From Glutamicibacter nicotianae (GTDB taxonomy: Bacteria > Actinomycetota > Actinomycetes > Actinomycetales > Micrococcaceae), in NCBI RefSeq assembly GCF_006539525.1, contig NZ_BJNE01000001.1:552656-616655 (forward strand): DNA of 64,000 nt, written 5' to 3'. Position numbers and translations under genes: made by a program. Numbering within the stretch: the first letter of the stretch is position 1; each line of letters opens with the position of its first letter. Of this stretch, positions 53,707-62,004 are shown piece after piece. The notes under the pieces are model-generated. The model saw only the letters and a program-made list of their open reading frames with translations. It did not search any database and was not told where the DNA came from.

Positions 53707-54408
53707 CAATGACACATTAGTGGGAATTGTGGGTTTCGATACTTACTGACGTTGCTTGGCGGACGGTCATGGTGCAGACGATGCCAGAGAAAACATGTCG
53801 AGCGCATAGCGACAGGAGCAATAGATGCTAGCCCGGCAGGGATGCCGGTCTCCGTAAATGCCGAACGCAGCACGGTACGGATGGTGCACTCATGGCAGTC
53901 ATTTGCCACAAACTGGACCTCGTTCTGCCAGCACGTGGCGCAAACCGCGATCAGCTCAATCAAGTCATTTATCCACACTCAGCGCCCTGTGCAACGTTCG
54001 GAAGCTGGCGGATTTTCCCGCGAATCAACTTGTTCCAGTCGACATCGCAGATCGGCGCGGATTCAGCATGGCACGCAGCAGTCATTCACCCCGCTACGGA
54101 AATCATGCAGGCCAGAACACGTCAAGTCGATCCATACGGAGAGTCGACTTCGGGCCGGACTTTGCGGTTCAGATCATTCACCCTGCGGACTTGACCACAA
54201 CCGGCCAGGACAAGCCACAGCCCAGTTACCCATGCGGACAATGGCAACAGCCAGCGGTCGGCAGCGTGAACGACGAGGATAGCGATTGAAGAGGTGCAAT
54301 CCGTTCAGGTTGCCAGTTGGAACCGCGACCAGCCCGAACAATAATTTGATCGGCTTGGGTAGGAATACCCAAACAACCCCATCGCTACCGCCCCGGAATG
54401 CCTTGCAA
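53707..54408. other. Gene-free stretch of about 700 bp
   Basis: No frame here has a ribosome site or recognisable protein; the longest rightward frame (53752-54282) has an amino-acid mix (many His, Arg, Ser, Cys) typical of non-coding reading. Possibly remnant or regulatory DNA; nothing else was identified. Confidence 0.55.
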
Positions 54409-55125
54409 CTACCGGCCCTCTTTCAGCAAAGCAACATCCGAGACCATATCTATGTGCTCACCCATCGCCTTGGCTGCACCTTGGGCATCTTGACGACGAA
54501 TGGCATCAGCGATCTTGCGGTGCGACTCGAGGGAACGCTCCGGACGCCCCGGCTGCCCCAGGGATTCCAAACGGGTTTCAAGCACCATTTCCGCAATGAA
54601 CGCCATCAGCTTTTCCAACACCGAGGAGTTGGCCGCTGCGGTGATCGCCTCGTGGAAGAGCTCATCGCCGCGGGCGCCCCGTCCTCCGTCGCTGATTTCG
54701 GAATCCATTACTTCCAGCGCCTGGTCGATTTTGCGCAGGTCCGCGTCGGTGCGGCGCTCAGCGGCGAGTGCGGCGAGCTTGACCTCCAAAGTGCTTCGCG
54801 CCTCGACAATTTCGGGCAGCCGGTTCTTATGCTCACGCAGCTCACGCAGGACCGTGGCAACACTCGGGCGATGCACGAGCACCGCGCCGGTGCCATGCTG
54901 CACGTCGATAACCCCGAGTACTTCCAGCGCTACCAAGGCCTGGGCCAGGGTCGCGCGGGAGACGCCGAGTTGTTCCGCCAGCTCACGCTCTGCCGGCAGA
55001 TGATCCCCTGGCCCCAGCTGCTCTTCTTCAACGAAGGCCAGGATCTGCTGCATCAACTGCTCATAGAGCCGTGGACGCTGCACCTTTGCAAACGTCCGGG
55101 CTTTCTTAGCTTCAGCCACAACCAC
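54409..55125 (-). CDS. FCD-domain GntR (FadR-type) regulator of the dicarboxylate cassette
   Basis: 238 residues. HTH: GDHLPAERELAEQLGVSRAT and LGVIDVQHGTGAVLVH. FCD domain: RSTLEVKLAALAAERRTDAD, ELFHEAITAAANSSVLEKLM, SLESHRKIADAIRRQDAQGA, with the His/Asp positions that chelate metal and carboxylate ligands. Such regulators respond to small organic acids. It is divergent from the transporter operon at 55272-59414, which it probably controls. Confidence 0.9.
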   Translation of the reverse strand: MVVAEAKKARTFAKVQRPRLYEQLMQQILAFVEEEQLGPGDHLPAERELAEQLGVSRATLAQALVALEVLGVIDVQHGTGAVLVHRPSVATVLRELREHKNRLPEIVEARSTLEVKLAALAAERRTDADLRKIDQALEVMDSEISDGGRGARGDELFHEAITAAANSSVLEKLMAFIAEMVLETRLESLGQPGRPERSLESHRKIADAIRRQDAQGAAKAMGEHIDMVSDVALLKEGR

Positions 55126-55172
55126 TCCCCACCTGAAAATCTGTCTTCCTCAAACTTACACCGAAAATTTCC

Positions 55173-55271
55173 TTGACAAGACACTAAGAGTCTAGGAGGC
55201 TAGGCCAGTAAGCCAGTGACGCCAATCACAGCAAAACCACTCAGTGCAAAGCCTCCCGAAAAGGAATCCAC
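55173..55271 (+). promoter_or_regulatory. Promoter region of the dicarboxylate operon
   Basis: TTGACA at 55173-55178 is a good -35 box reading rightward, but I see no convincing -10 at the standard distance. Related blocks TCTAGGAGG and GGCTAGGCC follow. No clear palindromic GntR operator was found. Confidence 0.35.
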
Positions 55272-56633
55272 ATGTCTGTCGCACTCGTCTCCATCATCGT
55301 TCTGGCGGTGATGTTCATAATTGCCACGATGTTCCCCATCAATATGGGCGCTTTGGCCTTTGTCGGGGCCTTTCTTCTCGGCACGATATTCCTCGGCATG
55401 GATGCCAAGGACATCCTCGCAAGCTTCCCCGGAGGGCTGTTCTTGACTCTGGTGGGTGTCACCTACCTTTTTGCCATAGCCCAAAACAATGGAACCATCG
55501 ACATTCTGGTTGACAAGGCGGTGAAGCTCGTCGACAACCGGATCTCGATGATCCCCTGGGTAATGTTTGCGATCACCGCAGCTATCACCGCCATCGGCGC
55601 GCTTGGCCCGGCAGCGGTCGCCATCATCGCACCAATCGGCCTGCGATTCGCGCAGAAGTACAACATCAATCCGCTCATGATGGGCATGTTGATCGTGCAC
55701 GGCGCACAAGCCGGCGGCTTCTCCCCGATTGCCGTCTACGGTGTCATCGTCAACGGCTTGATCCAGGAAGCAGGGTTCGATTTCAGTCCCACTGCACTGT
55801 TCCTCACCAGTTTCGCCTTCAACCTGATCATTGCCGTCGTACTATTCCTGGTCCTGGGCGGACGCAACCTGGCCGGGCAACGGGCCAGTGCCATCGCTGA
55901 ACGCGTTGCCGAAGCCCGCTTGTCGGTTTCCGTGGGCTCGCAGGCAGCCGATGTCGATTTCAAGGGCAGCGGTTCGGGAACCTACGGTCCGCGCGATCCG
56001 GCGGGCGACGGCGCCGCTCCCCATCCCCCGGGCCAGCGCTTCGGCCAGGCAATGACCATCCTCGGTCTAATTGCGTTGGCCGTTATCGCTCTGGGCTTCA
56101 AGGTCGACGTCGGATTCGTATCCATCACCATCGCGGTCTTCCTGGCCTTGGTCAACCCCTCTGCCCAGAAAGGTGCAGTCAACAAGATCAGCTGGTCTAC
56201 CGTCCTGCTCATCTGCGGCATGCTCACCTTCGTCGGAGTTCTAGAGGAAGCCGGCACCATCGAATACGCGTCCAACGCCGTAGCAACCCTGGGGGCTCCG
56301 CTGCTTGCGGGCTTGCTCATCTGCTACATCGGCGCAGTCGTTTCTGCGTTCGCCTCTTCCACCGCAATCTTGGCTGCACTCATCCCGCTGGCGATCCCGT
56401 TCCTGAGCACCGGTTCGATCAGCGCAACGGGGTTGATCTGCGCCTTGGCCATTGCCTCGACAATCGTGGATGTCTCTCCGTTCTCCACCAACGGCGCGCT
56501 GGTTCTTGCCAATGCACCGGAAGGTACCGACAAGGACCGCTTCTACAAGCAGGTCCTTGGCTACGGCGGCATCATCGTCCTGGCCGGCCCTGTTCTGGCC
56601 TGGGCGTTGCTGGTCCTGCCCGGCTGGCTATAA
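55272..56633 (+). CDS. MatC-type dicarboxylate carrier (SLC13/ion-transporter superfamily)
   Basis: 453 residues with about twelve hydrophobic segments. The N-terminal half matches the MatC_N (dicarboxylate carrier) pattern: FPINMGALAFVGAFLLGTIF, GLFLTLVGVTYLFAIAQNNG, ALGPAAVAIIAPIGLRFA and HGAQAGGFSPIAVYGVIVNG. The C-terminal half has WSTVLLICGMLTFVGVLEEAG and DVSPFSTNGALVLANAP. MatC proteins import malonate or similar C3-C4 diacids. An unusual 45-residue hydrophilic loop (~195-250) sits in mid-protein. First gene of the operon with the CoA-transferase and carboxyltransferase genes. Confidence 0.87.
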   Translation: MSVALVSIIVLAVMFIIATMFPINMGALAFVGAFLLGTIFLGMDAKDILASFPGGLFLTLVGVTYLFAIAQNNGTIDILVDKAVKLVDNRISMIPWVMFAITAAITAIGALGPAAVAIIAPIGLRFAQKYNINPLMMGMLIVHGAQAGGFSPIAVYGVIVNGLIQEAGFDFSPTALFLTSFAFNLIIAVVLFLVLGGRNLAGQRASAIAERVAEARLSVSVGSQAADVDFKGSGSGTYGPRDPAGDGAAPHPPGQRFGQAMTILGLIALAVIALGFKVDVGFVSITIAVFLALVNPSAQKGAVNKISWSTVLLICGMLTFVGVLEEAGTIEYASNAVATLGAPLLAGLLICYIGAVVSAFASSTAILAALIPLAIPFLSTGSISATGLICALAIASTIVDVSPFSTNGALVLANAPEGTDKDRFYKQVLGYGGIIVLAGPVLAWALLVLPGWL

Positions 56634-56679
56634 GCGCCGGAACAGTCCGCTAATCTTCACAACCTTAGGAGAGAAACTC

Positions 56680-57909
56680 TTGAGCTCGATTACAGTCCAA
56701 TCCGAAGAAACACTGGCCACCGGCACCGGACCGCTGAACGGCTACGTTGTCCTCGACTTGACCCGCGCCCTGGCCGGCCCGCATGCCGGAATGATGATGG
56801 GAGATTTGGGCGCAAAGGTCATCAAGATCGAAGCCATGGGCACCGGAGACGATACCCGTGGTTGGGGACCTCCCTTCGTCGGACCGGAAGACCAGCGCCA
56901 GGCGACCTATTTCCTCTCCTGCAATCGCAATAAGCAGTCGGTTGCCTTGAACCTGAAAGATGAAGAACATAAGGCGAAACTGGTCGAATTGGTCAGGCAT
57001 TCGGATGTGCTGATGGAGAATTTCCGCACCGGGGTCCTGGACCGTCTTGGCTTCAGCGTCGATGTACTTCATGAATTGAATCCAAGGTTGGTGATCCTGT
57101 CTATTACCGGTTTCGGGCACGACGGCCCCGAATCCCATCGCAGCGGTTACGACCAGATCCTGCAGGGCGAGGCCGGGCTTATGTCCATCACCGGTTCCGG
57201 TCCAGAAGATCCGCAGAAGGTGGGGGTACCCATCGCGGACCTGCTCTCGGGGATGTATGGAGCCTACGGGGCGCTGGCGGCATTGCTGGAACGCGAATCG
57301 ACGGGGCGCGGCCAAGTAGTCCGCACCTCGCTGTTGGCCTCGATCATTGGAGTCCACGCCTTCCAGGGGACCAGGCAGACTGTGGCCGGGGAAAATCCCA
57401 AGGCCATCGGCAATCACCATCCCTCGATTGCCCCCTACGGCCTGTATTCCTGCTCAGACGGGAAGGTGCAAATCAGCATCGGCAGCGAAAAGCTCTGGCA
57501 GGCGTTTGCCGCCAAGTTCGGATTGCCCACTGGGGATCCCCGCTTCGCCAGCAATTCCCGGCGCGTGGAAAACCGGGCTGCGCTCAATGAGCTGATTGAA
57601 CGCTCATTCTCGGCTTTCGCCGCCAAGGAGCTGCTGCGCGAGCTGGATGCAGCTGGCATTCCAGCGGGAAAGGTGCGCTCCATCGAGGAGGTATATGAAT
57701 GGGAACAGGTCGAATCCCAAGGGCTCATCGTGGAAGTTGAGCATGAAGTGCTGGGCAGGATTAGTCTTCCTGGTCCTCCACTGCGCTTCTTCGATGCGGC
57801 CACCAGCAAGGAGACCACCCGCACGGCGCATACTGCGCCGCCACTACTCGATGCCGATGCCGCGGACGTGGACCGCTGGCTGGAAAACCGGAAGATGGGC
57901 CGACCATGA
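56680..57909 (+). CDS. CaiB/BaiF-family (class III) CoA-transferase
   Basis: 409 residues from a TTG at 56680 with AGGAGA seven bases upstream. Class III CoA-transferase motifs: LDLTRALAGPHAGMMMGDLGAKVIKIE, SCNRNKQSVALNLK, MENFRTGVLDRLG, ITGFGHDGPESHRSGYD, and the catalytic Asp in VPIADLLSGMYGAYG. It would move CoA between acyl donors and a free acid; with a MatC importer in front, malonate (or methylmalonate/succinate) is the likely acceptor. Its stop overlaps the next ATG by 4 bases. Confidence 0.88.
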   Translation: MSSITVQSEETLATGTGPLNGYVVLDLTRALAGPHAGMMMGDLGAKVIKIEAMGTGDDTRGWGPPFVGPEDQRQATYFLSCNRNKQSVALNLKDEEHKAKLVELVRHSDVLMENFRTGVLDRLGFSVDVLHELNPRLVILSITGFGHDGPESHRSGYDQILQGEAGLMSITGSGPEDPQKVGVPIADLLSGMYGAYGALAALLERESTGRGQVVRTSLLASIIGVHAFQGTRQTVAGENPKAIGNHHPSIAPYGLYSCSDGKVQISIGSEKLWQAFAAKFGLPTGDPRFASNSRRVENRAALNELIERSFSAFAAKELLRELDAAGIPAGKVRSIEEVYEWEQVESQGLIVEVEHEVLGRISLPGPPLRFFDAATSKETTRTAHTAPPLLDADAADVDRWLENRKMGRP

Positions 57910-59414
57910 GCACCAAAACCCAGCGAATCGACGCCGCCACACTGCTTTCCATCGTCTTGGATGAAGATTCCTTCCAGTCTTGGGACAGTCAGCCGCAACA
58001 GCCCGTACTCAACGAATCCTATGCGGCTGACCTCAATACGGCCCGCAATAGAAGCGGCACCGATGAATCAGTGATCACTGGCACAGGCCTGATCCAGGGT
58101 CGCGAGGTTGCTTTAATTGTCTCAGAGTTCAACTTCCTGGCCGGTTCCATCGGGCAGGCCGCAGTCAAGCGAATCGTCGCCGCCATCCAACGCGCTACGG
58201 CCGCCAGATTGCCGTTGCTGGCTGGCCCTGCCTCTGGAGGAACCCGCATGCAGGAGGGCACGCTGGCCTTCTTGGGCATGGTTGCCATCACCGATGCGGT
58301 CCGCCGGCACAAGGAAGCCGGGCTGCCGTACCTGGTCTACCTGCGCCATCCCACCACCGGCGGAGTCATGGCCTCGTGGGGCTCTCTGGGGCATATTACT
58401 GTCGCAGAGCCAGGAGCATTGCTGGGCTTCTTGGGACCGCGAGTCTATCAGGCGCTTTACGGCGAGGACTTCCCGGAAGGAATCCAGTCCTCGGAAAATT
58501 TGTTTCGCAAAGGCTTGATCGATGCCGTGGTCACGCCACAGGAACTACCTGCGCTGGCAAGCCGTGCGCTCCAGATCCTGCAGCCCGCGCAGCACCCCGA
58601 TGCTTTCCCAGCGCCCACGGGCAGAACCGCGTTCAGGAACACCGAAGATGTCTGGCATGCCGTGCAGTCCAGCAGGAATCCTCGTCGTCCTGACACCCGG
58701 ATGCTGCTGGCAACTGCAGACGACGCATTGCCCTTGAACGGGACAGGCCAAGGAGAGAAGGATCCAGGACTGATGCTGGCATTGGCGCGATTCGGCGACC
58801 AACGCTGCGTGGTACTCGGCCAGCAGCGTCCGCGACACCCGGACACTGCCAGTTTGGGGCCGGCCTCGCTCAGGGAAGCCCGCCGTGGAATGCAACTGGC
58901 TCAGGAACTGGGCCTGCCGTTGGTCACCATTATCGATACAACCGGGGCTGAGCTCTCGGTGCAGGCGGAAGAAGGTGGCTTGGCCGGAGAGATTGCCCGC
59001 TCGCTCAGCGAATTAATAGGCTTGCGCTCCCCCTCGGTCTCGGTGCTGCTCGGCCAAGGCACCGGCGGCGCCGCGCTCGCACTGCTGCCAGCTGACCGGA
59101 CCATCGCCGCACAAAACTCATGGCTTTCGCCATTGCCTCCCGAAGGCGCCAGTGCAATTCTTCACCGAACCACCAGCCACGCGCCAGAGATGGCTCGCCA
59201 GCAGCGGATCGGCGTCGACTCATTGTGCGAGTTTGGCCTGGTGGATCACGTGGTGGAGGAATTCGTAGACGCCGCAGCTAGGCCGCGCGAGTTCTGCCAC
59301 GAGCTCGGGGCAGCCATCGCGGCGGCAATCTCTCTGGCAATAACAATCCCCGCGGCAGATCGGCTAGAACGCCGGCAGAAGAAGTTCCACGATTTGGGGG
59401 AAGCGGCCCGCTAG
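57906..59414 (+). CDS. Fused AccD-AccA-type carboxyltransferase
   Basis: 502 residues. The N-half is AccD-like: GPASGGTRMQEGTLAFLGMV, RHPTTGGVMASWGSLGHITV, EPGALLGFLGPRVYQAL, FPEGIQSSENL. It lacks the four-Cys zinc finger of bacterial AccD. The C-half is AccA-like: VTIIDTTGAELSVQAEEGGL, IARSLSELIGLRSPSVSVLL, and GQGTGGAALALLPADRTI. No biotin carboxylase or biotin-carrier gene is adjacent. With the CoA-transferase and diacid importer, a malonyl-CoA decarboxylating role, as in MdcD/MdcE subunits of malonate decarboxylase, fits better than fatty-acid synthesis. ATG overlaps the previous stop. Confidence 0.85.
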   Translation: MSTKTQRIDAATLLSIVLDEDSFQSWDSQPQQPVLNESYAADLNTARNRSGTDESVITGTGLIQGREVALIVSEFNFLAGSIGQAAVKRIVAAIQRATAARLPLLAGPASGGTRMQEGTLAFLGMVAITDAVRRHKEAGLPYLVYLRHPTTGGVMASWGSLGHITVAEPGALLGFLGPRVYQALYGEDFPEGIQSSENLFRKGLIDAVVTPQELPALASRALQILQPAQHPDAFPAPTGRTAFRNTEDVWHAVQSSRNPRRPDTRMLLATADDALPLNGTGQGEKDPGLMLALARFGDQRCVVLGQQRPRHPDTASLGPASLREARRGMQLAQELGLPLVTIIDTTGAELSVQAEEGGLAGEIARSLSELIGLRSPSVSVLLGQGTGGAALALLPADRTIAAQNSWLSPLPPEGASAILHRTTSHAPEMARQQRIGVDSLCEFGLVDHVVEEFVDAAARPREFCHELGAAIAAAISLAITIPAADRLERRQKKFHDLGEAAR

Positions 59415-59434
59415 TTGATTGAGTCACTGTTCCT

Positions 59435-59468
59435 GGCCGGCCCGGCAAATACTGCCTGGCCGGCCGTT
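59435..59468 (+). terminator. Terminator of the dicarboxylate operon
   Basis: GGCCGGCC-c-GGCA / TGCC-t-GGCCGGCC, a 12-pair stem with one mismatch and a five-base loop, then GTTTCC. Adequate but without a long T-run. Confidence 0.65.
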
Positions 59469-59594
59469 TCCTGAGCTGCCAGAATTATCTATGAGTCCGT
59501 TCGAAGCACGCAGGCACTTTGGACTTCAAATATCGCTCGCCCGGCCAACTCGTCTGCCCCCACGCGTAAGCTGTAAATCAGCAACAGCCGATCA

Positions 59595-60071
59595 GTGAGG
59601 CGGAACCTGGACGAGCAAAAATCGCTAGTTGAATTGGCCAAGGCGACTGCTGTCCGCGCCCACGAAGGCCAGGTCGATAAGCTTGGCGCTGCGTATATCG
59701 GGCATCCGGCACGAGTGGCCGGCCATGCCCGCGCTCTTGGCGGTTCGCCGGAGGCCATCTCGACCGCGTGGCTGCATGACGTGATCGAGGATTGCGAGGT
59801 GAGCGCGGAGGATCTGCGCAACTCAGGCATTCCTGAAACAGTCATCGAGGCGGTCCAGTTGCTGAGCAAGCGCCCAGGGCAGAGCCTGGAAGAATACTGT
59901 GCCGATGTGCGTGGAAACGCACTGGCCTTGCTGGTCAAGCAAGCGGATCTGGCCGACAACACCGACCCTGAACGCACCAGCCAACTGGACCCGGTTACCC
60001 GGCAGCGGCTGGCCGAGAAATACCGGCGCACCAGGACACTTCTCGGCCTCCTGCAGCAGCCGGGGCCCTAA
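59595..60071 (+). CDS. HD-domain phosphohydrolase-like protein
   Basis: 158 residues from a GTG. RelA/SpoT-like HD motif: AAYIGHPARVAGHARALG, then AISTAWLHDVIEDCEVSAEDL (the HD pair with the ED following), then VKQADLADNT with an Asp metal ligand. This resembles small alarmone-hydrolase-like HD proteins (MESH1/SpoT HD-only) that cleave (p)ppGpp or related nucleotides, but no substrate is shown. GTG start without a clear ribosome site, so the exact start is uncertain. Confidence 0.75.
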   Translation: MRRNLDEQKSLVELAKATAVRAHEGQVDKLGAAYIGHPARVAGHARALGGSPEAISTAWLHDVIEDCEVSAEDLRNSGIPETVIEAVQLLSKRPGQSLEEYCADVRGNALALLVKQADLADNTDPERTSQLDPVTRQRLAEKYRRTRTLLGLLQQPGP

Positions 60072-60240
60072 GGATCGCGAGGAACCCCAAATACTGCAGC
60101 TCCAGTGTCGGCCCGCAATGCCCTTTGCGTCGACTTTGCAGACTGCCGACTCAAGCACCTGATCACCGCACGGGACATTAAATGCTGGATGTTTCCACCG
60201 ATGCCCTTGCAATCGAGCGACATTGGGCAAGACTGGAACC

Positions 60241-60903
60241 ATGGCTCCAGGTAGAAGCACAGTGTTCGAAAACCGCAGCCATGCCGGCGCCGCGCTGGGC
60301 ATGAAGCTGTCCACTCTGCTGCCCGCCGGGGACTACACGGTGCTGGGCCTGCTGCGCGGCGGGGTGCCCATTGCCTACGAAGTCGCAACGGCGCTCGGCG
60401 CCGACCTGGGCGCCGTGGCAGTGCGCAAGCTCGGGGTGCCCAGCAATCCAGAGCTGGCATTCGGCGCCATCGCCCGGTATGGGTCCAGCAGCTCCCGCCA
60501 TATCAACGAGGCCATTTATCGCCGGGCGCTGCAGTATTTCGGAAAGGACGAACTCGAATCCCTGGAACGCGGAACCGGCGCCGACCTGCTGGCCCTCACC
60601 GACAGGTTCAAGGACTACTGCCCGGACCTCTCCGGGCGCGACTTGCTGCTCTGCGATGACGGAATGGCCACGGGCGCGACGATGAAGGCCGCGCTGGATC
60701 TCGTACAGGAGTTCTCCCCTGCGTCCGTCATGCTGGCAGTACCGGTGGCTTCTCCCGAAACAGTTGCTGAATTGGCGCCCCACGTCAATGGCATCTGCGA
60801 ACTTCTCACCCCGGGCAATTTCGCTGCCGTCGGAGCGTTCTACGAGGATTTCGGCCAAGTCAGCCAGGACCAGGTGCTGGAACTGCTTCGCTCGAAGCAG
60901 TAG
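60241..60903 (+). CDS. Phosphoribosyltransferase-domain protein
   Basis: 220 residues. The PRPP-binding loop is LLLCDDGMATGATMKAALDL, and the N-terminal part (TVLGLLRGGVPIAYEVATAL; VAVRKLGVPSNPELAFGAIA) matches stand-alone actinobacterial phosphoribosyltransferases sometimes found with a hydrolase domain. Substrate unknown; not obviously purine salvage. Encoded between the HD protein and the convergent dehydrogenase. Confidence 0.85.
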   Translation: MAPGRSTVFENRSHAGAALGMKLSTLLPAGDYTVLGLLRGGVPIAYEVATALGADLGAVAVRKLGVPSNPELAFGAIARYGSSSSRHINEAIYRRALQYFGKDELESLERGTGADLLALTDRFKDYCPDLSGRDLLLCDDGMATGATMKAALDLVQEFSPASVMLAVPVASPETVAELAPHVNGICELLTPGNFAAVGAFYEDFGQVSQDQVLELLRSKQ

Positions 60904-61000
60904 AACTCCAGACCCTCGCTGCGGGCAACTGCCTCTGCAGCACAGGTAAAGCCAGGCCCATCTTCCAATTATGGAGAGACAGGCCCGGCCGTTCCTCGGG

Positions 61001-61993
61001 CTACCCCATGGCATCGGTGAGCGAGGCACGCTTGGCCGTAGTGACAACGCCACGCGGGATTCCGCCTTGCAGGACGGTATCGATGTTCTCCCACACGGCG
61101 GCAAGACGGCGCTGCACGTTCTCCCAGCCCACCCCTGCCATGTGCGGGGTGCAGATCACGTTGTCCAGACCGAGCAGCTCGCTGTCCAGATCCAGCGGCT
61201 CGCGAGCGTACACATCGAGTCCCGCTCCGGCAATCCGCCCCTCGCGCAACATCTGCGCCAGGGCTTGCTCGTTGATCACCTCGCCGCGGCCCACGTTGAC
61301 CAGAACTGCCGATTGCTTCATCAGTTCCAGTTTCGCGCGGCCTATTAAGCCATCGGTGTCCGCGTTCAGCGGAAGGCTCACGCAGACGACATCTGCGGTG
61401 GCCATCAACTCCTGCAGAGATGTTTCGCGGGCGGAGATCAGCTCGGACACGGTCAGCGGAATCTGGGCGTTGTCATAGTAGATGACGTTAGCCCCGAAGC
61501 CATGGTGCACGATTTTCCCGACCCAGCGGCCGATGTTGCCCAGGCCGATGATGCCCACAGTCTTGCCATACAGTTCGGCATAGGACGATTCATCCAGATC
61601 CTGCCTCCATTTGCCCTCGCGCAACTGCTGCATCGAAGCCGGAATCCGGCGCAGCAGGGAGAGGATCAAGGTCAGCGCATGCTCGGCCACCGAGATCGAA
61701 TGGGTTTTCATCTGCGCGACCGGGATCCCCAAGTCGTTGAGCACGTGCAGTGGCAGCTGACCATAACCCGAGCTCATGTACTGGATGAACTTCGCCCGGG
61801 TGGCGGCACGGAAGACCTCCTCGGGGACGTCGATCCCGGAGATGATGAAGTCGGCGTCCGCCGCCTGGGCGACGAGTTCGCCGGTGCTGGTCCCAGCCGG
61901 CATGACGACCAAGTCGAAGCCTTCGGGGGTAGAAGTCTTCAAGCCGTCGATATAGTCCCTCAGCGGGTTGATGAACAATACTTTCCAGGTCAT
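61001..61993 (-). CDS. D-2-hydroxyacid dehydrogenase (NAD-dependent)
   Basis: 330 residues from the ATG at 61993 (AAAGGA upstream). Rossmann motif VGIIGLGNIGRWVGKI, catalytic Arg in LVNVGRGEVINEQAL, Glu in GLDVYAREPLDLD, and His in VICTPHMAGVGWENV, the SerA/DdH superfamily set. It lies 11 bases after the LeuB-like gene and is co-transcribed with it; both are probably under the divergent IclR regulator. Natural substrate unknown, likely a D-2-oxo/hydroxy acid produced or consumed by the neighbouring pathway. Confidence 0.87.
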   Translation of the reverse strand: MTWKVLFINPLRDYIDGLKTSTPEGFDLVVMPAGTSTGELVAQAADADFIISGIDVPEEVFRAATRAKFIQYMSSGYGQLPLHVLNDLGIPVAQMKTHSISVAEHALTLILSLLRRIPASMQQLREGKWRQDLDESSYAELYGKTVGIIGLGNIGRWVGKIVHHGFGANVIYYDNAQIPLTVSELISARETSLQELMATADVVCVSLPLNADTDGLIGRAKLELMKQSAVLVNVGRGEVINEQALAQMLREGRIAGAGLDVYAREPLDLDSELLGLDNVICTPHMAGVGWENVQRRLAAVWENIDTVLQGGIPRGVVTTAKRASLTDAMG

Positions 61994-62004
61994 GGTTTTT
62001 CCTT

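Noticed and set aside
53752..54282. 176-codon plus-strand frame in the gene-free stretch
   Set aside because: Many Arg, His, Ser and Cys residues, no start signal, no motif.
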